This document shows, piece after piece, positions 1-13,109 of a stretch of DNA of 64,000 nt. Position numbers and translations under genes: made by a program. Source of the stretch: Alviniconcha marisindica (taxonomy: Eukaryota; Mollusca; Gastropoda; Provannidae); assembly GCA_018857735.1 (NCBI GenBank), contig JABMCL010003147.1:454001-518000 (forward strand), written 5' to 3'. Below the pieces are notes generated by a model, which searched no databases, had not been told where the DNA came from, and was given only the letters and a program-made list of their open reading frames with translations. The stretch's first letter is position 1, and the number at the start of each line of letters is the position of its first letter.

Positions 1-593
1 ATTTGTGACCCAAAATAACTTTTAAAACGGTCCAGGAATTTCTGACCATCTCCTTGGATTTTATCAAGCATTTGATCCTCCTATTCTTTCTGTCGTGTTA
101 CTTGTATTTTTAAAAGAACTCGTCTTCACAGATTTGGTGATAAAAATTATTTTTTGTATGAATTTTTGTTACTCTAGTCATGGTTTGTATGTTAGTATTA
201 TTTCATTCTTGTGCTGGCAAATTTTTGCAAAATAGTTGCAGTCAATATGAGTTAAAATATTGTTTGGGTAATCCCCAGCAGACTACACCTTTTCTCGTGG
301 ACTTATATTTTTTTCCAGAATTTGTTTGGGTGCTAATTTGAACTAGTAAAATACTGGAAATTGCCTGGTGTTTGTCAATACTGTTAGTGTTATGACTCAT
401 ACTTGTCATAACTGTAGTGTAAACCAGAAATGCTAAGTTGCTTGTAATTTGATTTTTAGTTTCAGTACTTTCACCCTAATGTATCATTTAATGATTTATA
501 TCTTTATGAATGATCAGTTTTGTAGTTGTATTTTGTAGATTAGACTTACTGGTGATGATGCTGATGTGGTGGCTATTTTTGTTGTTTATTTAG

Positions 594-3500
594 GCTGGTG
601 TCAGGTGCTGGTGACATCAAACTGACCAAGGATGGAAATGTTCTCCTGCATGAGATGGTAAGACTGCACTTCAGGTAGTTATAACATTAACAAGATGCTG
701 TCTCTGATTATTTTATTTTTTTCAGTCTTCATTTTAACATTGTAAATGAAATTTAAGTGAAAACTAAAAAAGGATATAAACAGATTATCTGTATTGATCA
801 AAATCAAATGGTGAAGTCTGTAACAAGTGCAGCAAAAACTAGCACCATACTGATGGTCAGTAAAACTGCAGCTAGGTCTGGAATATGGAACCTGGAATTT
901 TTGTCACCTGACAAGAAGAATGTTCACTAATATTTTGTGTGAGTTTAAAGAAGTTGCAGTAAATATCAGCAAACATTTCTGAACTTATCTGGTTACAAAA
1001 GTTTCCTTTTTTTGTCTGCAGCAAAGTAGCTACCACTGTAACAGGTGTTCCTGTTCAAAAACATAAAGGGAGCCAGTGGATGCTTCATGAAAATAGATGC
1101 TGCCAATTTACAACAAAAGTATTTAGACATCAAAATTAAAATGATCAATTTTGTCACAGCTTATTTTTTTAACTAGATGTAAACGGTAAGTTTTGCATAT
1201 TATGTATTTGACTGGTTGCCATGACTGACTGGTTTCTGTGATGTGAATCAGTGTCATCTGTTTATGTTGTCATACCAGTCTGAGCAAAATGTCTGGCACA
1301 GTCTGGACAAATTGTCTGGACAACTTAACATGAATTTTCAGTGTGCTACTGATAATTCCTGTTTAATGATTTATCTTTCTGTGTGAAGTGTTTGATGTTA
1401 CATGATATATGTGCGTAAAATCATCTGCAACATCAAAGCTGCACCTGAGAAACTCGTTGATTATTCTGGTGTAAGTAGACTAAAAGTAAAATATTTTAAA
1501 TGTGTTGATGTGCTTCATGATATACCAGTTTACAATGGACACGTCTCTAATTAGTTTTATTTCTTTTTTTTCTCCAGCAAATTCAGCATCCCACAGCATC
1601 ATTGATTGCTCGCGTTGCCACTGCCCAAGATGACATCACTGGTGATGGCACAACATCCAATGTCCTCATCATTGGGGAACTGCTGAAACAGGCTGACCTT
1701 TACATTGCTGAGGTGAACAAAAGGGGGTTGCTTCAGTGGTTCACAGTCTCATAACTTGCCATGGTTTTAACCAAGATAATTTGATGATGCTCAGGACAAC
1801 TAGAATGAGTATACTCATGCATGGGCCTAATATACTGAAAGTTTGATATGGTCCTGGAAACCAAATGTAGCTTGTCTCCATTTCTGCTGTCATTGCTTTC
1901 TCAACCAATGTGTTGTAAAAACTTGTATATAAAAATCTATATATGTATTGTTTGCATGACAGTTGACAGCCTCCCTGACCCCCCTTTCCACGTCTGGCAC
2001 CCCTCCCTCATATACATGGATATTTGACACTTTACCTTGCTCTGTGTTCCATATGTCATTAAGGTTGAATTGTTAATGACCCACGTTCTTCCCTTCTTAT
2101 TTCAGGGTCTTCACCCCAGACTGATTACAGAGGGCTTTGAACTGGCTAGAAACAAGGCGCTTGAGGTAAAAGGTTTTATTTCTGCATTGTTTTGATAGAT
2201 TTTTATACATGATGTTGGGGCTTCGTGTTAAGTGGCAGTGTGCAGCTCAGCAGTTTCACTTCCACAACGTTCAGTCAGTGACTATAAAAATCAATCACAG
2301 TTGCAAGATATTTAGTTAGGCAAATAAGGATGGTCTATTAATCATATTTTATAAATATGTCAGTGAGCATAATTATACTGTAGGGGGAAAAAGGTTAAGA
2401 ACTTATTATAGCTGTCATTTGCCAAATTATTATGTCATTTTGTTTGATGACATCATCTATACCTGAGTGTGTTTCTTTTGCTAGGTGTTGGAGGCAGTGA
2501 AAGTGAAGCGTGAAGCGGACCGCGAAACACTGATCCAGGTGGCTCGCACATCCCTGCGGACCAAGGTTCACAAAGACCTTGCCGACCTTCTTACAGAGGT
2601 CAGTTGTTTCAACACTTGCAGTATTCAAAGCAAAGTGCAGAAAGAAATTGCCATGAAAAGTAATTAATGTTATGTTCATTGGACGTGTTTAATACTGAGT
2701 GTTGTCTTCAGAGAGGTTAGGGCGGGGACCAAGATCGGGGGGGGGGGGGGGGGGGGCTATACCTAACACTGCACTGTTGCTGCCAGAATGATTTCTGCAT
2801 CAAAATGGGCAGTGGTGAGAACCATTTTAAAGTTCCACTAATTGTGAGGGGCAAAGTCACAAGACAGTATCCACAGATTCACAATTTTTTAAAAGAAGGG
2901 AAAGCTGAAACAGGGAATTGAACTGTCGTCCACTTACCAACCTAACAATATGCCAGACAGGCTTACTGTTGATACTCGAAACTGTTGATAATGGTTTCTC
3001 AGTTTTTCCAGTTTACCCCCTTTTTTTTTCTCTCCCTTTTTCTCTCTCTGTTTTTTTTCTTTCTCCTCCCTCCTGCATTCGTATCATTTTACAAGCAATC
3101 CCCAAACATTGCAGGATGCATGTTTGTTCCTTGTGTGGTAGTTGGATAATGATGTCTCTGTGGTTGTCACGAAGTTGATCCATTGGTTTCAGCATGTGGT
3201 GGATGCAGTGCTGGCCATTCAGCGCCCCGGGGAGTCCATTGACCTCCACATGGTGGAGCTGATGGAGATGCAGCACAAGACTGCCATGGACAGCACGTGA
3301 GCCTTTGTTTTGTGGGGTTCTGGTTTGGTAGGCTTTATTGTCCTGTTGGATAGTTCTCCAATGGCTGCAGCAGAATTGTGCTGTCCTATATACCTACTTG
3401 CTGTTAGATTACTTATGTTGGTGGAATTTCACCACAGTTGTCCCATGCATTATTTTTCTGCGCAATACGTTCTTTATGGAATCAAAGGACCTTCAATTTT

Positions 3501-6500
3501 GTTATGAATTAGACTACAAGAGGCCACCACACTGATTTGGGGGGGGGGGGGGGGGTATTAACCATGCCAGGAGGTGAACATACATTCACCTCCAATCCAG
3601 CATTGTAACATTTCATCCATGCCTTTTTGGTAGTTGCATTGTTACATAATGCTGAATTATGGCTAGTGGAGAGGATAGCTTCTAAAATGTCAGAAGGAAT
3701 ACCTGCTTGAGTGGCCAGGTTCTGGTGAGGGGAAGTCAAGGTGGTTGTGATTTTCATACATTCAGTCTTCTGTTGTAAGCTGCCTTTGTTGCTTGAAAGT
3801 TAATGAACAGAGAATGAATAGAAAGGAAGACCATCTACTAAGTGGGGAGATTGAGAAGGAAAGTGAGGCCTGACCGATGTGTGTAGCAATGATGCTGATA
3901 GTTTGAATGATGGCAACTGCAGCAGAGCACATGGTGACATACTCTTACTTTTGACAGTTTGGTGCGAGGTCTGGTGTTGGACCATGGTGCTCGCCACCCT
4001 GACATGAAGAAGCACGTCAAGGATGCTTTCATCTTGACCTGCAATGTGTCCCTTGAGTATGAGAAAACGTGAGTATATGTCTACACACTTTTTAGTGCTG
4101 CAACATTTGCATTGCCAGATCAGGTTCAGGAAAGTTGCATCTGTTCCGGGTGCATTTCTTGGCTTTAGATGGTTGTTTGAAGTACTTTGCTGTAGAGGAT
4201 GAAGACATTTTTATGCAATATGCTTCATCTTCTTTTCCTTTTTTTTTTTCTTTTTTTTTTTTAACCCTTTAAAAGAAAAAAGTCATTAAGCAAGAACAGG
4301 CAGCTTTATGAATGAAGATGACAGCTACTGTCTGGTGCAAGAAGAAAAAAAGTTGGACAAGACTTGTAACCATGAGTAAAACTTGCGTGCTGAAGCACAA
4401 TATTCAAATTTTAGAAGCATTGATTAATTATATTATCTGAAGTTGCTTCTAACTGTTCGCAGAGTGATGTCATCTGATCATGCCAGGTAAGACATCCCTT
4501 TTGTTTCTTGCAGAGAGGTCAACTCGGGATTCTTCTACAAGAGTGCATCAGAGAGGGAAAAGTTGGTGGAAGCTGAGCGGGCCTTTATTGATGACCGTGT
4601 TCACAAGATCATCGAGCTGAAGAAGAAGGTCTGTGCGGGGAATGATCGTGGCTTTGTGGTCATTAACCAGAAGGGAGTGGACCCTTTTTCACTGGACATG
4701 CTGGCCAAGGAGGGCATTGTGGCACTCCGCCGGGCCAAGAGGCGCAACATGGAGAGGTGGGTCATCTGCTCTCTCTTGTCTTAATGTCAGTTGTTTTGCA
4801 CAGGCGGGGCTGAGAATGCCACCATTTTCCTGGTGAAAACCTTTTAGGCTGTTCTTGGGTATCCTTTGTAGATCTGATTGACTCTAAAATGTTGCTTGAA
4901 ATATCCTTGCTTTGTGAGACAGATTTTTTATATTATTGTTTTTATTGTGAAATGTTAGAAATTGTGGAATGACAAAGTAGGAGTGTGTGTCAAATAATCA
5001 GCAACAGAGATGTTGAGGACTCCTTGGTGCTACCTGGGAAACAAGACTTTAAGGAGACAGAGTAACACAGGTGTACGTGTATTTTCAACTGGGGGTAGTG
5101 GGTGGGGGGGACTTGCAATAAAGCTTTATCTTCCGACTTGCAGCAGTTAAACACAGAACATTCACTTGCTAGACTCTGAATTGCAACGCACCAGAAAAGT
5201 GTTGAAATGTGCTGTTTGTTATTTTCCAGACTGTCCCTGGCTTGTGGCGGAATGGCTGTCAACTCTGTGGATGACATGATGCCTGACTGTCTTGGAGAAG
5301 CTGGCCTGGTCTTTGAGAGTGTGCTGGTCAGTACAGCCAGAAACTGGATGACTGCATGCATACGCACCATAGTTTTCACCATTGGCAGCACTACACTGAA
5401 GTCAGTTCTTGGATTCATTTAATGTCCTGTCAACTGCATAGGGTCACCTCAGGACAAGATGCCACACTGAAGAAGATCAGACAACAATACATTATAAGTA
5501 GTGAAGTTGGGGAGGGGGCGTGTATATTAGAATCACAGTGTTTATCTGTGTCTGTGTCCTTCCAGATTTTGTCTGTACGATATTTTTTTAACTGTTCAGC
5601 TACTGCTCTTCCTTTATGGATAGTTGCATGACTTTCCGCTTGCAAGCAAAGGAGTGTCACCGTTTGTAACTGTTGCACTTGCTTAACTGGTTTGAAATGA
5701 AGTTACTATATATATTGGTTAGAGAGAACATGGGGGTGGGGGTGTGCACAAGAGAAGAGATGCACATTATGTTTGATTTAATGTTTCAGGGGGAGAACAA
5801 GTACACTTTTGTGGAGGAGTGCAAGAACCCTCGATCTGTCACCATCCTGATCAAGGGACCGAACAACCATACCATCATTCAGATCAAGGATGCCATCCGT
5901 GATGGCCTGCGGGCTGTCAAAAATGCGATCGAAGATGGTAAGATACAAGGAGGCCATTTCACTCATTCACTTGAGAAAGCACAAACTATGGGTACTTGGT
6001 GAGTGCTCTTCTGTCCAGTTAAACCCTGAAGATTAATGAGAGGAACTTTGCAGTGGCAATTTTAGGTTAATGATAGTCTAAGATACAGCTTGGGGGGGGG
6101 GGGGGGGCTGTCATAGGATTATAACTTTTAACCGGCTGTGTCTCATCTTATTCCAAAATAGTGTAGTGAATCTTGAGTGGAATGGATACCAAAATAAGAA
6201 TCAGCACAGGAGGTTGACCCTGGAGAAGAAAATTCTCCTGCCAAGTGCCAGGACTTCCACTGCCTTTCAATCATGAGTCTGGTGCTGTACCCCAGAGCTC
6301 TCCCTGCTCTCCCAGTGTGTATAGTGCAAACAACAGAGCTGGACAGGTGTATGTTTGATTAGACCTACAGGCAGCTGCCAAGACCTGTAAAGGTCTCTTT
6401 GAAAAGTATACTTGATGTTAATTATTTGAGTTCTGTAATCACTTTAATGTTATGTGAGAGAAAATAAGTCAGAAGCATGGAAGTTTACCTTTTATTCTGT

Positions 6501-8694
6501 AGTGGAGAGTATTATTGTTTGACGTTACTGAAGTTTAAGGTTTGTTTCTATAATGTACTGAAGCCATGTGTAACCACTATATGTTTCTGTACGTATGGAA
6601 GCCAGTGAAGTTTACCTTTCATTCTGTAGCAGAGAGCATCACATCTTGATGTTTCTGAAGTTTGTTTATTTCTATAATGTATTGAAGCCATGTGTATTGT
6701 TTCTATATGTACTGAAGCCAGTGTAACATGTGTTTTGTTGTGTGTGTGTGACAGGCTGCGTGCTGCCTGGTGCTGGAGCGTTTGAGATCGCAGCTTACCA
6801 AGAACTGATGAAGTACAAGGACCAGGTCAAGGGGCGTGCTAGACTGGGTCAGTTGCACACAGCATTGTTGTTGTCTGTCAAAATGTTGCTCATGTGTCCT
6901 GTGGGAATCTTGAGTGCGAGTGAGGTTTGTGGTCAGATGATAAACGGCAATGAGCACACAGTTCCACATTTGATGACATATTCTGTGTATGATAATGTTT
7001 TTTCCTATGCATGAACCATCATGTGATGCAATGATCAGCATTGGCATGGCCAACTAGCTGTTGCAGAAATCTTAACATTGGAGTTTTCTCAGCTGCTACA
7101 CCCGCTGCAATGGACTGAACCATTCTAATTTCAGCCTTCTGGTTGATTCAGCTTCCTTTTCCAAGAAGGTTTGGACTAGCGGTAAACATGAGGACTGGAA
7201 TTCGTCAGATATTTATTGCATTCTGAACTGCAAAATCTAGAAGACAAAAACCATTGTGTGTCTAATACATCTGGTTGATTCAACTTCCTTTTCCAAGATG
7301 GTTTGGCCTAGCGATAAACCTGAGGACTAGAATTCGTCAGATATTTATTGCATTCTGAACTGCAAAATCAAGAAGACAGAACCAACTAGCTGTCAGATGA
7401 AAGTTAGCAATAAGGGGTCACCTTTTGTTAGTTTTGGAGAGCTGGTCAAAATCTTCAGGCCCAGGTTAAGCATCACACATTAGTTGGGCACTAGGCTGGT
7501 AAGCAGAAGGACCTCAGTTTGATCCGCTTTGCCTCTCCTCCCTCTTCGAAAGTTTGATTCGTGTACACTGTCTGATTGTGAGTGTTGCACAATATTAATA
7601 AAATGTCAAAATGCCCTAGGACATGAAAAACATAGTGGTGACAGAATAGCATTGGGCATAGTTCCTTTATCCCCTTTTCCTCCACCCTCTGGGAGTTTGG
7701 TACCTTTCTGAAGAGAACTCTGCGTTAAACAAAACTAACCTGCAGCACGGAAGACAAGTACCTAATGGCCAGTGCCTGTCATTTGTTGCCCACAGGTGTG
7801 CAAGCTTTCGCAGAAGCGCTTCTAATCATCGTGAAAGTTCTGGCACAGAACTCGGGCTTGGACCCCCAAGAGGCCATTGTGAAGCTGCAGCAGGAGTATG
7901 CAGGCACAGAGCAGGCTGTGGGTCTGGACATCAATACTGGTGAGGCTCTGGTGCCCCTCGATGAGGGCATCATCGACAACTACCGCGTCAAGCGGCAGCT
8001 TCTGCACTCCAGGTGAGAAAAATTCCTGTAAAAATATAGAATAAGATTAGGGCTTGTTTTTTTGTTTGTTGTTGTTTTCAGACTTCTGTCTAGCATTGTC
8101 TGACTGAAGGCTATAACTGATGATGCAGAAGACATTGCTGTTGTTTTGTATGGGTGGGGGATGGAAGATTTACAGTGAGAGGTTTATGCTACCAAATAAC
8201 GACAATAAGTAATAGCAGACATTTCTGTATCACAGTGTCTCAAGGACAAAAATGAGCAACTGTGCTGTACAAGAAAGTAAAACGTACGCATAAAACCTTA
8301 AAAAATTAATAAACATAGTACTGTATTACACCCATGCATGCAGATGGCACACATGTATGCACACACACATGCACAAAATTCCTAATTCCTTTGGAGGCAT
8401 TTCTGAGGTGAGAGGTTGTGTTTCTGTGCCAACAGTTATTTTGGGGGCAAGTCTGTATGATGCTGGCTGCCAGTGTAGTGCAGTCAAACCATTCAAGATA
8501 AGCAAAGTAGGACACCTGAGTGGTTATCTGAGTAGATGGCGAGTTTTGTACTTTGTAATATTTGTCCCTTGTGTTGACTTTCACTTTTATCATGATAAAA
8601 CTTGTCCTTGTGTTTCAGTACTGTGATAGCCAGCAACCTGCTACTTGTTGATGAAATTATGAGAGCTGGAATGTCTTCACTCAAGGGCGACTAA
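594..8694 (+). CDS. CCT6: T-complex protein 1 subunit zeta (CCT6), 5'-incomplete, 12 exons
   Basis: This is the zeta subunit of the hetero-oligomeric TRiC/CCT chaperonin, which folds actin, tubulin and other cytosolic proteins by ATP hydrolysis. Exons: 594-657, 1578-1712, 2106-2165, 2485-2598, 3193-3296, 3958-4068, 4514-4756, 5230-5326, 5790-5937, 6755-6847, 7796-8012, 8619-8694. Every junction is GT-AG and phases chain without a break, giving about 486 codons, equivalent to human CCT6A from about residue 46 to the end. Visible landmarks are [20 protein letters not shown], the nucleotide-binding [57 protein letters not shown], the GAGAFE segment and the ending [18 protein letters not shown]. 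The N-terminal exon or exons (up to the LGPKG region) are not in bases 1-593, so the gene continues left of the window. Substitutions are conservative and there is no frameshift, so it looks functional. Identity is seen directly by family similarity; function is from the family. Confidence 0.97.
2725..2966 (-). mobile_element. Diverged family-A SINE in CCT6 intron
   Basis: The segment GGGGCAAAGTCACAAGACAG with a following TATCCACA match, and the reverse-strand head near 2915-2965, align with the SINE body at lower identity. A poly-G tract lies at its 3' side. Confidence 0.6.
6172..6312 (-). mobile_element. Eroded family-B SINE fragment in CCT6 intron
   Basis: It shares GAGAAGAAAATTCTCCTGCC and the GGATACC context with the copies at 14960 and 33164. 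The tRNA-like head is barely recognisable. Confidence 0.55.
7139..7385 (+). repeat. 132-bp direct tandem duplication in CCT6 intron
   Basis: CTGGTTGATTCAGCTTCCTT at 7139 and CTGGTTGATTCAACTTCCTT at 7271 each begin a block of about 115 matching bases that ends in GCAAAATC and AAGAAGACA-like sequence. Confidence 0.9.
7484..7712 (+). mobile_element. Diverged family-A SINE in CCT6 intron
   Basis: The order GGCACTAGGCTGGTAAGCAG, AAGGACCTCAGTTTGATCCG, GCCTCTCC, then GTACACTGTCTGATTGTGAG follows the tRNA-like head and early body of the SINE. The rest is eroded. Confidence 0.6.
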
Positions 8695-9090
8695 CAGCAG
8701 TAGATCAACAAAACCACATCATTAGTTTATTGTGCTTGTGACCTTTTTTTGTGAATGTCTCTTTCATCCTTTTGAGTTATCTGTGAAATGTCGTAGATCT
8801 GCCAAACCACATAATACATGTTTCACGGGGTAATTTAAACAAACTTAATTGCAGTGATCATGTTTTCTATGATACGGTTGTGTCATAGACTCCTGAACTT
8901 TTATGGAAGTTATTGTCATTGCTTGTTCTCAGATTATTTTCCTGTTATTTTTATGTTTTGGGACTATTTTCTTACTTCTGCGTCGTGGTGATCATATTGG
9001 AGCTGTTTGACAGATACATGATATTACACAGAATGATTTTTGTACTGCATCTGAATTTCAATTAAAACAAAACAAATGCATTTGTGGTTA
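8695..9090 (+). other. Probable CCT6 3' UTR with ATTAAA polyadenylation signal
   Basis: The AT-rich sequence after the CCT6 stop codon has no reading frame. An ATTAAA variant signal lies at 9061-9066. It is followed about 25-45 bases later by a GT-rich stretch (TTGTGTGTGTGCC), the usual layout of a cleavage site plus downstream element. The end coordinate is inferred. Confidence 0.5.
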
Positions 9091-11179
9091 GAATTGTGTG
9101 TGTGCCAGAATAAGGCTGAGAATGAATGCAAGCATGGGATTTGAAATATGCATGCATGGGATTTGAAATGCCACACCTACATTAAAAGAAAAAGGTTCTT
9201 GTGAGGTATTGAGGGCATGGGATTCTTCCACTGTCTGTTTTTGTCTTTAGATTCCACCAGGGGGAAAAGCACACAAACATTTCTGCTGGAAAAAAAGGGT
9301 TAAATCTGTGCAGATGTTCGGCCAAAGCTGCTCTGAAATGAGGAAGAATGAAGGCCCTGATCACTTTTGAGCAATTGCATATGTGCCAAATGCATGATGT
9401 AGGATGTCACCTACTAATGTCATGTTTCCTGCACTGCCACACATGCACTTACTCACAGAAAGGCAGCTGTGGGTAACTTGCTGTTGAATTAGTTTGTGTG
9501 CTTGGCAGGCACCAATGAATAAACAAAAAAATGCAGCATTCGTAACATTATCCATACCCTGTCGGAGCTAGGACAAAAGAACAAAAGCTTTTACATTAAC
9601 ATTCATGAGATGGTGACATGAAGAAAATTACACAGTATTTTTTATTGTGTTCAAAGTAAAGTCTCTAGTTATTAGACCTAGTAGCATACTACTACTAGTA
9701 GTTTAGTAGATCTAGTAGCATACTACTACTAGTAGGCTGTTTACCAAGAAAGCCTATTATACGACACACAATTTTCGTTGGCTATCATATGGCACATTTA
9801 GAGTGAGAACAGTGGCAGTTGGAATCCTACATGATGCCAGGACCTGCTCAGTCGGCCCATTTCCATGGCAAGTCCCAGCATGTGTATTCGGCATTGTGCC
9901 GTTGCTTGAAAGTGGATCAGGATGTTCTCAACCATAATAATTATGAACAGAATTATTTTAATTTCAGTAACAAGAAAGCAAAAAGGTTCACTTGTGTTTA
10001 TAAATGCGCATAGTAATTGCATGACACTGCTGACTGCATACCTACCTGTATCAACTTGGTCTGTCACACACGGTTGACTGTCACGCACGGTTGATGCAGA
10101 ATGTGTTCTGCAGTTCTGCCCCCTATGCAAGGAAGTACGAACACAGCACTGGCCACACTTGCAGGTTAGCTCTGGGGACAACTACAGACAACCTAATTCA
10201 TCAGTACCCGTCATGCTAAACATTTGAGGACAATCGTGGAACGCCGAGAAAACGCCTTGCCCCAGCAGCACAAACACACCTGCAACACACACACACACGC
10301 ACGCACGCACGCACACACACCTCCACAGCCGCCTACTGACAGCTGCTGGACACCCCGGGGTATGTTCAACCTTTCAGTGACAAATTTTATGAAAGACCAT
10401 TCACTTTGTTAATATTATCCAGTCCATGTTTTCTGTCGTTTTATGAACCACTTACTCCCTTGCAGCCGTACTTAATATGCATGTACATCAAGGGTGGCAT
10501 AATAGTGTGACTGTTACGATCGGTATTGAGATCTGCAAAGTTTAGGCTGCTGCCTTCAAGGTCACGATCACATGCAGATACTGATTTGTTTAAAAAATAA
10601 AATAAACCCTAAACCGCTATATTCTGATCTGCTAAAAGTTTCATGATGTGAATGTTACCGATCAAAAACGGAAAATCGGTGATTATTTTTTTTAAAGGTC
10701 AAGGTCATAAAGTGTGCATCTTTTAGCGTGTCTCGTATCTTCAAGGTCAAGCTTGCGGGTCTTTGTTGTTGTGGCGTACCTCAGATGAGCACTCTGGGGG
10801 TCACCCAGTGTATACAACTTGACAGTGACAAGGTTTCAAGGTTGAAAAGCATATATTCTTAGGTTGAGAGGACTGCATGTTTATGTGACCGTTTTTTGTT
10901 TTGTTTTACTACCCTGGAACATGGGCAACCAGGGGAAGGTTTAACCTTTGTACTCCAGTACACAGTTCTTATCAAAGTGCAAATAAAGTCCACATGCACT
11001 GAAACAGTGGCAAGAGGATAGGTGTCTATGAACCCGTGTTGCATAATTGGACACGCCTTCATCATCGTGGCTGGCTGAATTAATGTAACACTGATCATTA
11101 CGTAGAATGCAGACTCGAGCTTTGTTTACATTATTTAACAAAAGGAAAGGAAAAAATACACATTAATACTTAGTAATGC

Positions 11180-11212
<33 letters not shown>

Positions 11213-12112
11213 AAAGCACATACATGTACCGACAGTTCATTTTATACTACACTGAACGAGGAAGTTAGTGGTCCGAGAAGCTGCACAAAATCTGTTGAGT
11301 CAGAAGGAGAACAGCGTCGACCTATCAACTGTAGCGGAGATAACTGATAACGCCACCCGCATTGCGATAACGCATAATGTGGACCACCGTTCGCAAAACA
11401 AAATGTGCTGTGTCGTACAGGATTGTGTTAATGAAGTCACTTAGTGTCAGTTTACACAGTATGTATCCCTATGGGTCGTCCACGATCGATAAACATGCAT
11501 ACTTTCGCAGCGTTTATTCGCAATAACGTCGCTGTATGTGTTCAACGTGCGATTGTTTGTTCCTTTCCGCTGAAAAATTCCGTATCAACTATAATGATTC
11601 ACAATAAATTATTTATGGAGCCCCACCTCGTAAGAGCCCCGAGCGCTTACACAGACATAAGGATACGCTCATTTCATCACACACGCACACACACACGCTC
11701 GCCCACGCACTGTACACACACACGCACACACACTGACGCGCGCACACACACACCGTTATACAAATCAATTACACCCTTGTCAAGATCCAGCGTAACTTCT
11801 TTAAAAGAATTATACGTACTATCACCAAAGACCGTATTATATAGAAAAGAACTTTACTATGTAGTCTTTCAATGCCGCATTAAATGGGTTCGGTCGATAT
11901 AACTGCCCTGGCTACAGGTGAGACGCTTTCTGTTCCTGTGTAATGAGTATATATTGGCCCTCAGGGGTGTTAAGGAGACTGGCAATGGGCAACCTCCGGT
12001 TTGACTGATTTCAAGACAACGTGAATATATCGACCTCTTCACTCGAGTCTCTCTGGCCTCTAGTTTGTACTACCCTGCCGTGGCAATGTTAAACACACTG
12101 ACACACACACGC

Positions 12113-12146
<34 letters not shown>

Positions 12147-12159
12147 GGCAAAAGGTTAC
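9091..12159. other. Intergenic region downstream of CCT6
   Basis: No gene is recognised. It contains short (CA)n runs near 10290-10320 and 11680-11755, a T26 tract near 11187-11212 and AAGGTCAAGGTCA-like words near 10697 and 10740. Open frames are short and unlike known proteins. Confidence 0.6.
9677..9735. repeat. Short duplicated palindromic TAGTAG cluster
   Basis: CTAGTAGCATACTACTACTA occurs twice about 37 bases apart, and the unit is nearly self-complementary. Confidence 0.8.
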
Positions 12160-13070
12160 ATTAGTTTTTTCGTCTCGGTCAGGCGAAAGGTTACAATATG
12201 TCCCTCAGTTTTTCGTCTTGGTCAGTGTTTACAACTAGATTAACCGCCGAGGCGAAAGGTTACAGATGTCCATCAGTTTTTATCTCGATCAGTGTTTACA
12301 GACAGCTTAGGTGAGGCGAAAGGTTACAGATATCCATCGCTGAGTTTTTTTCAGTGTCTCGATCAGTGTCTACAGACAGCTTTTCTGAGGCGAAAGGTTA
12401 CAGATATCCATCGCTGAGTTTTTCAGAGTCTCGATCAGTGTCTACAGACAGCTTCAGTAACTGAGGCCAAAGGTTACCGATGTCCATGGCTGAGTTTTTG
12501 TCTCGATCAGTGTCTACAGACAGCTTTTCTGAGGCGAAAGGTTACAGATGTCCATCGCTGAGTTTTTCAGTGTCTCGATCAGTGTCTACAGACAGCTTTT
12601 CTGAGGCGAAAGGTTACAGACGTCCGTCAGTTTTTATCTCGATCAGTGTCTACAGACAGCTTAACTGAGGCGAAAGGTTACAGATGTCCATCGCTGAGTT
12701 TTTGTCTCGATAAGTGTCTACAGACAGCTTAACTGAGGCGAAAGGTTACAGATGTCCATCACTGAGTTTTTGTCTCGATAAGTGTCTACAGACAGCTTTT
12801 CTGAGGCGAAAGGTTACAGATGTCCATTGCTGAGTTTTTCAGTGTCTCGATCAGTGTCTACAGACAGCTTTTCTGAGGCGAAAGGTTACAGATGTCCATC
12901 ACTGAGTTTTTGTCTCGATAAGTGTCTACAAACGGCTTAAACGGGGCGGCTGAAAGGTTACAGTATGTCCATCAGTTGTTGTCTCGATCAGTGTTTACAG
13001 ATAGCTCAACTGAGGCGAAAGGTTCACAGTATGTCCACCAGTTTTTGTCTTGATCAAGACAAAAACTGAT
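12160..13070 (+). repeat. Satellite-like tandem array, unit about 63-78 bp
   Basis: About 12 units carry GAGGCGAAAGGTTACAGATG, TCCATCGCTGAGTTTTT, GTCTCGATCAGTGTCTACAG and ACAGCTT. Unit length varies by small insertions. The array ends at a palindrome. Confidence 0.9.
13039..13068. repeat. Perfect 30-bp palindrome at the end of the array
   Basis: CAGTTTTTGTCTTGA followed by its exact reverse complement TCAAGACAAAAACTG. The inverted half is a flipped piece of the array unit. Confidence 0.95.
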
Positions 13071-13109
13071 CAAAGTTGTGATGGACTCAACTAGTTTAAC
13101 TGAGGCGGA

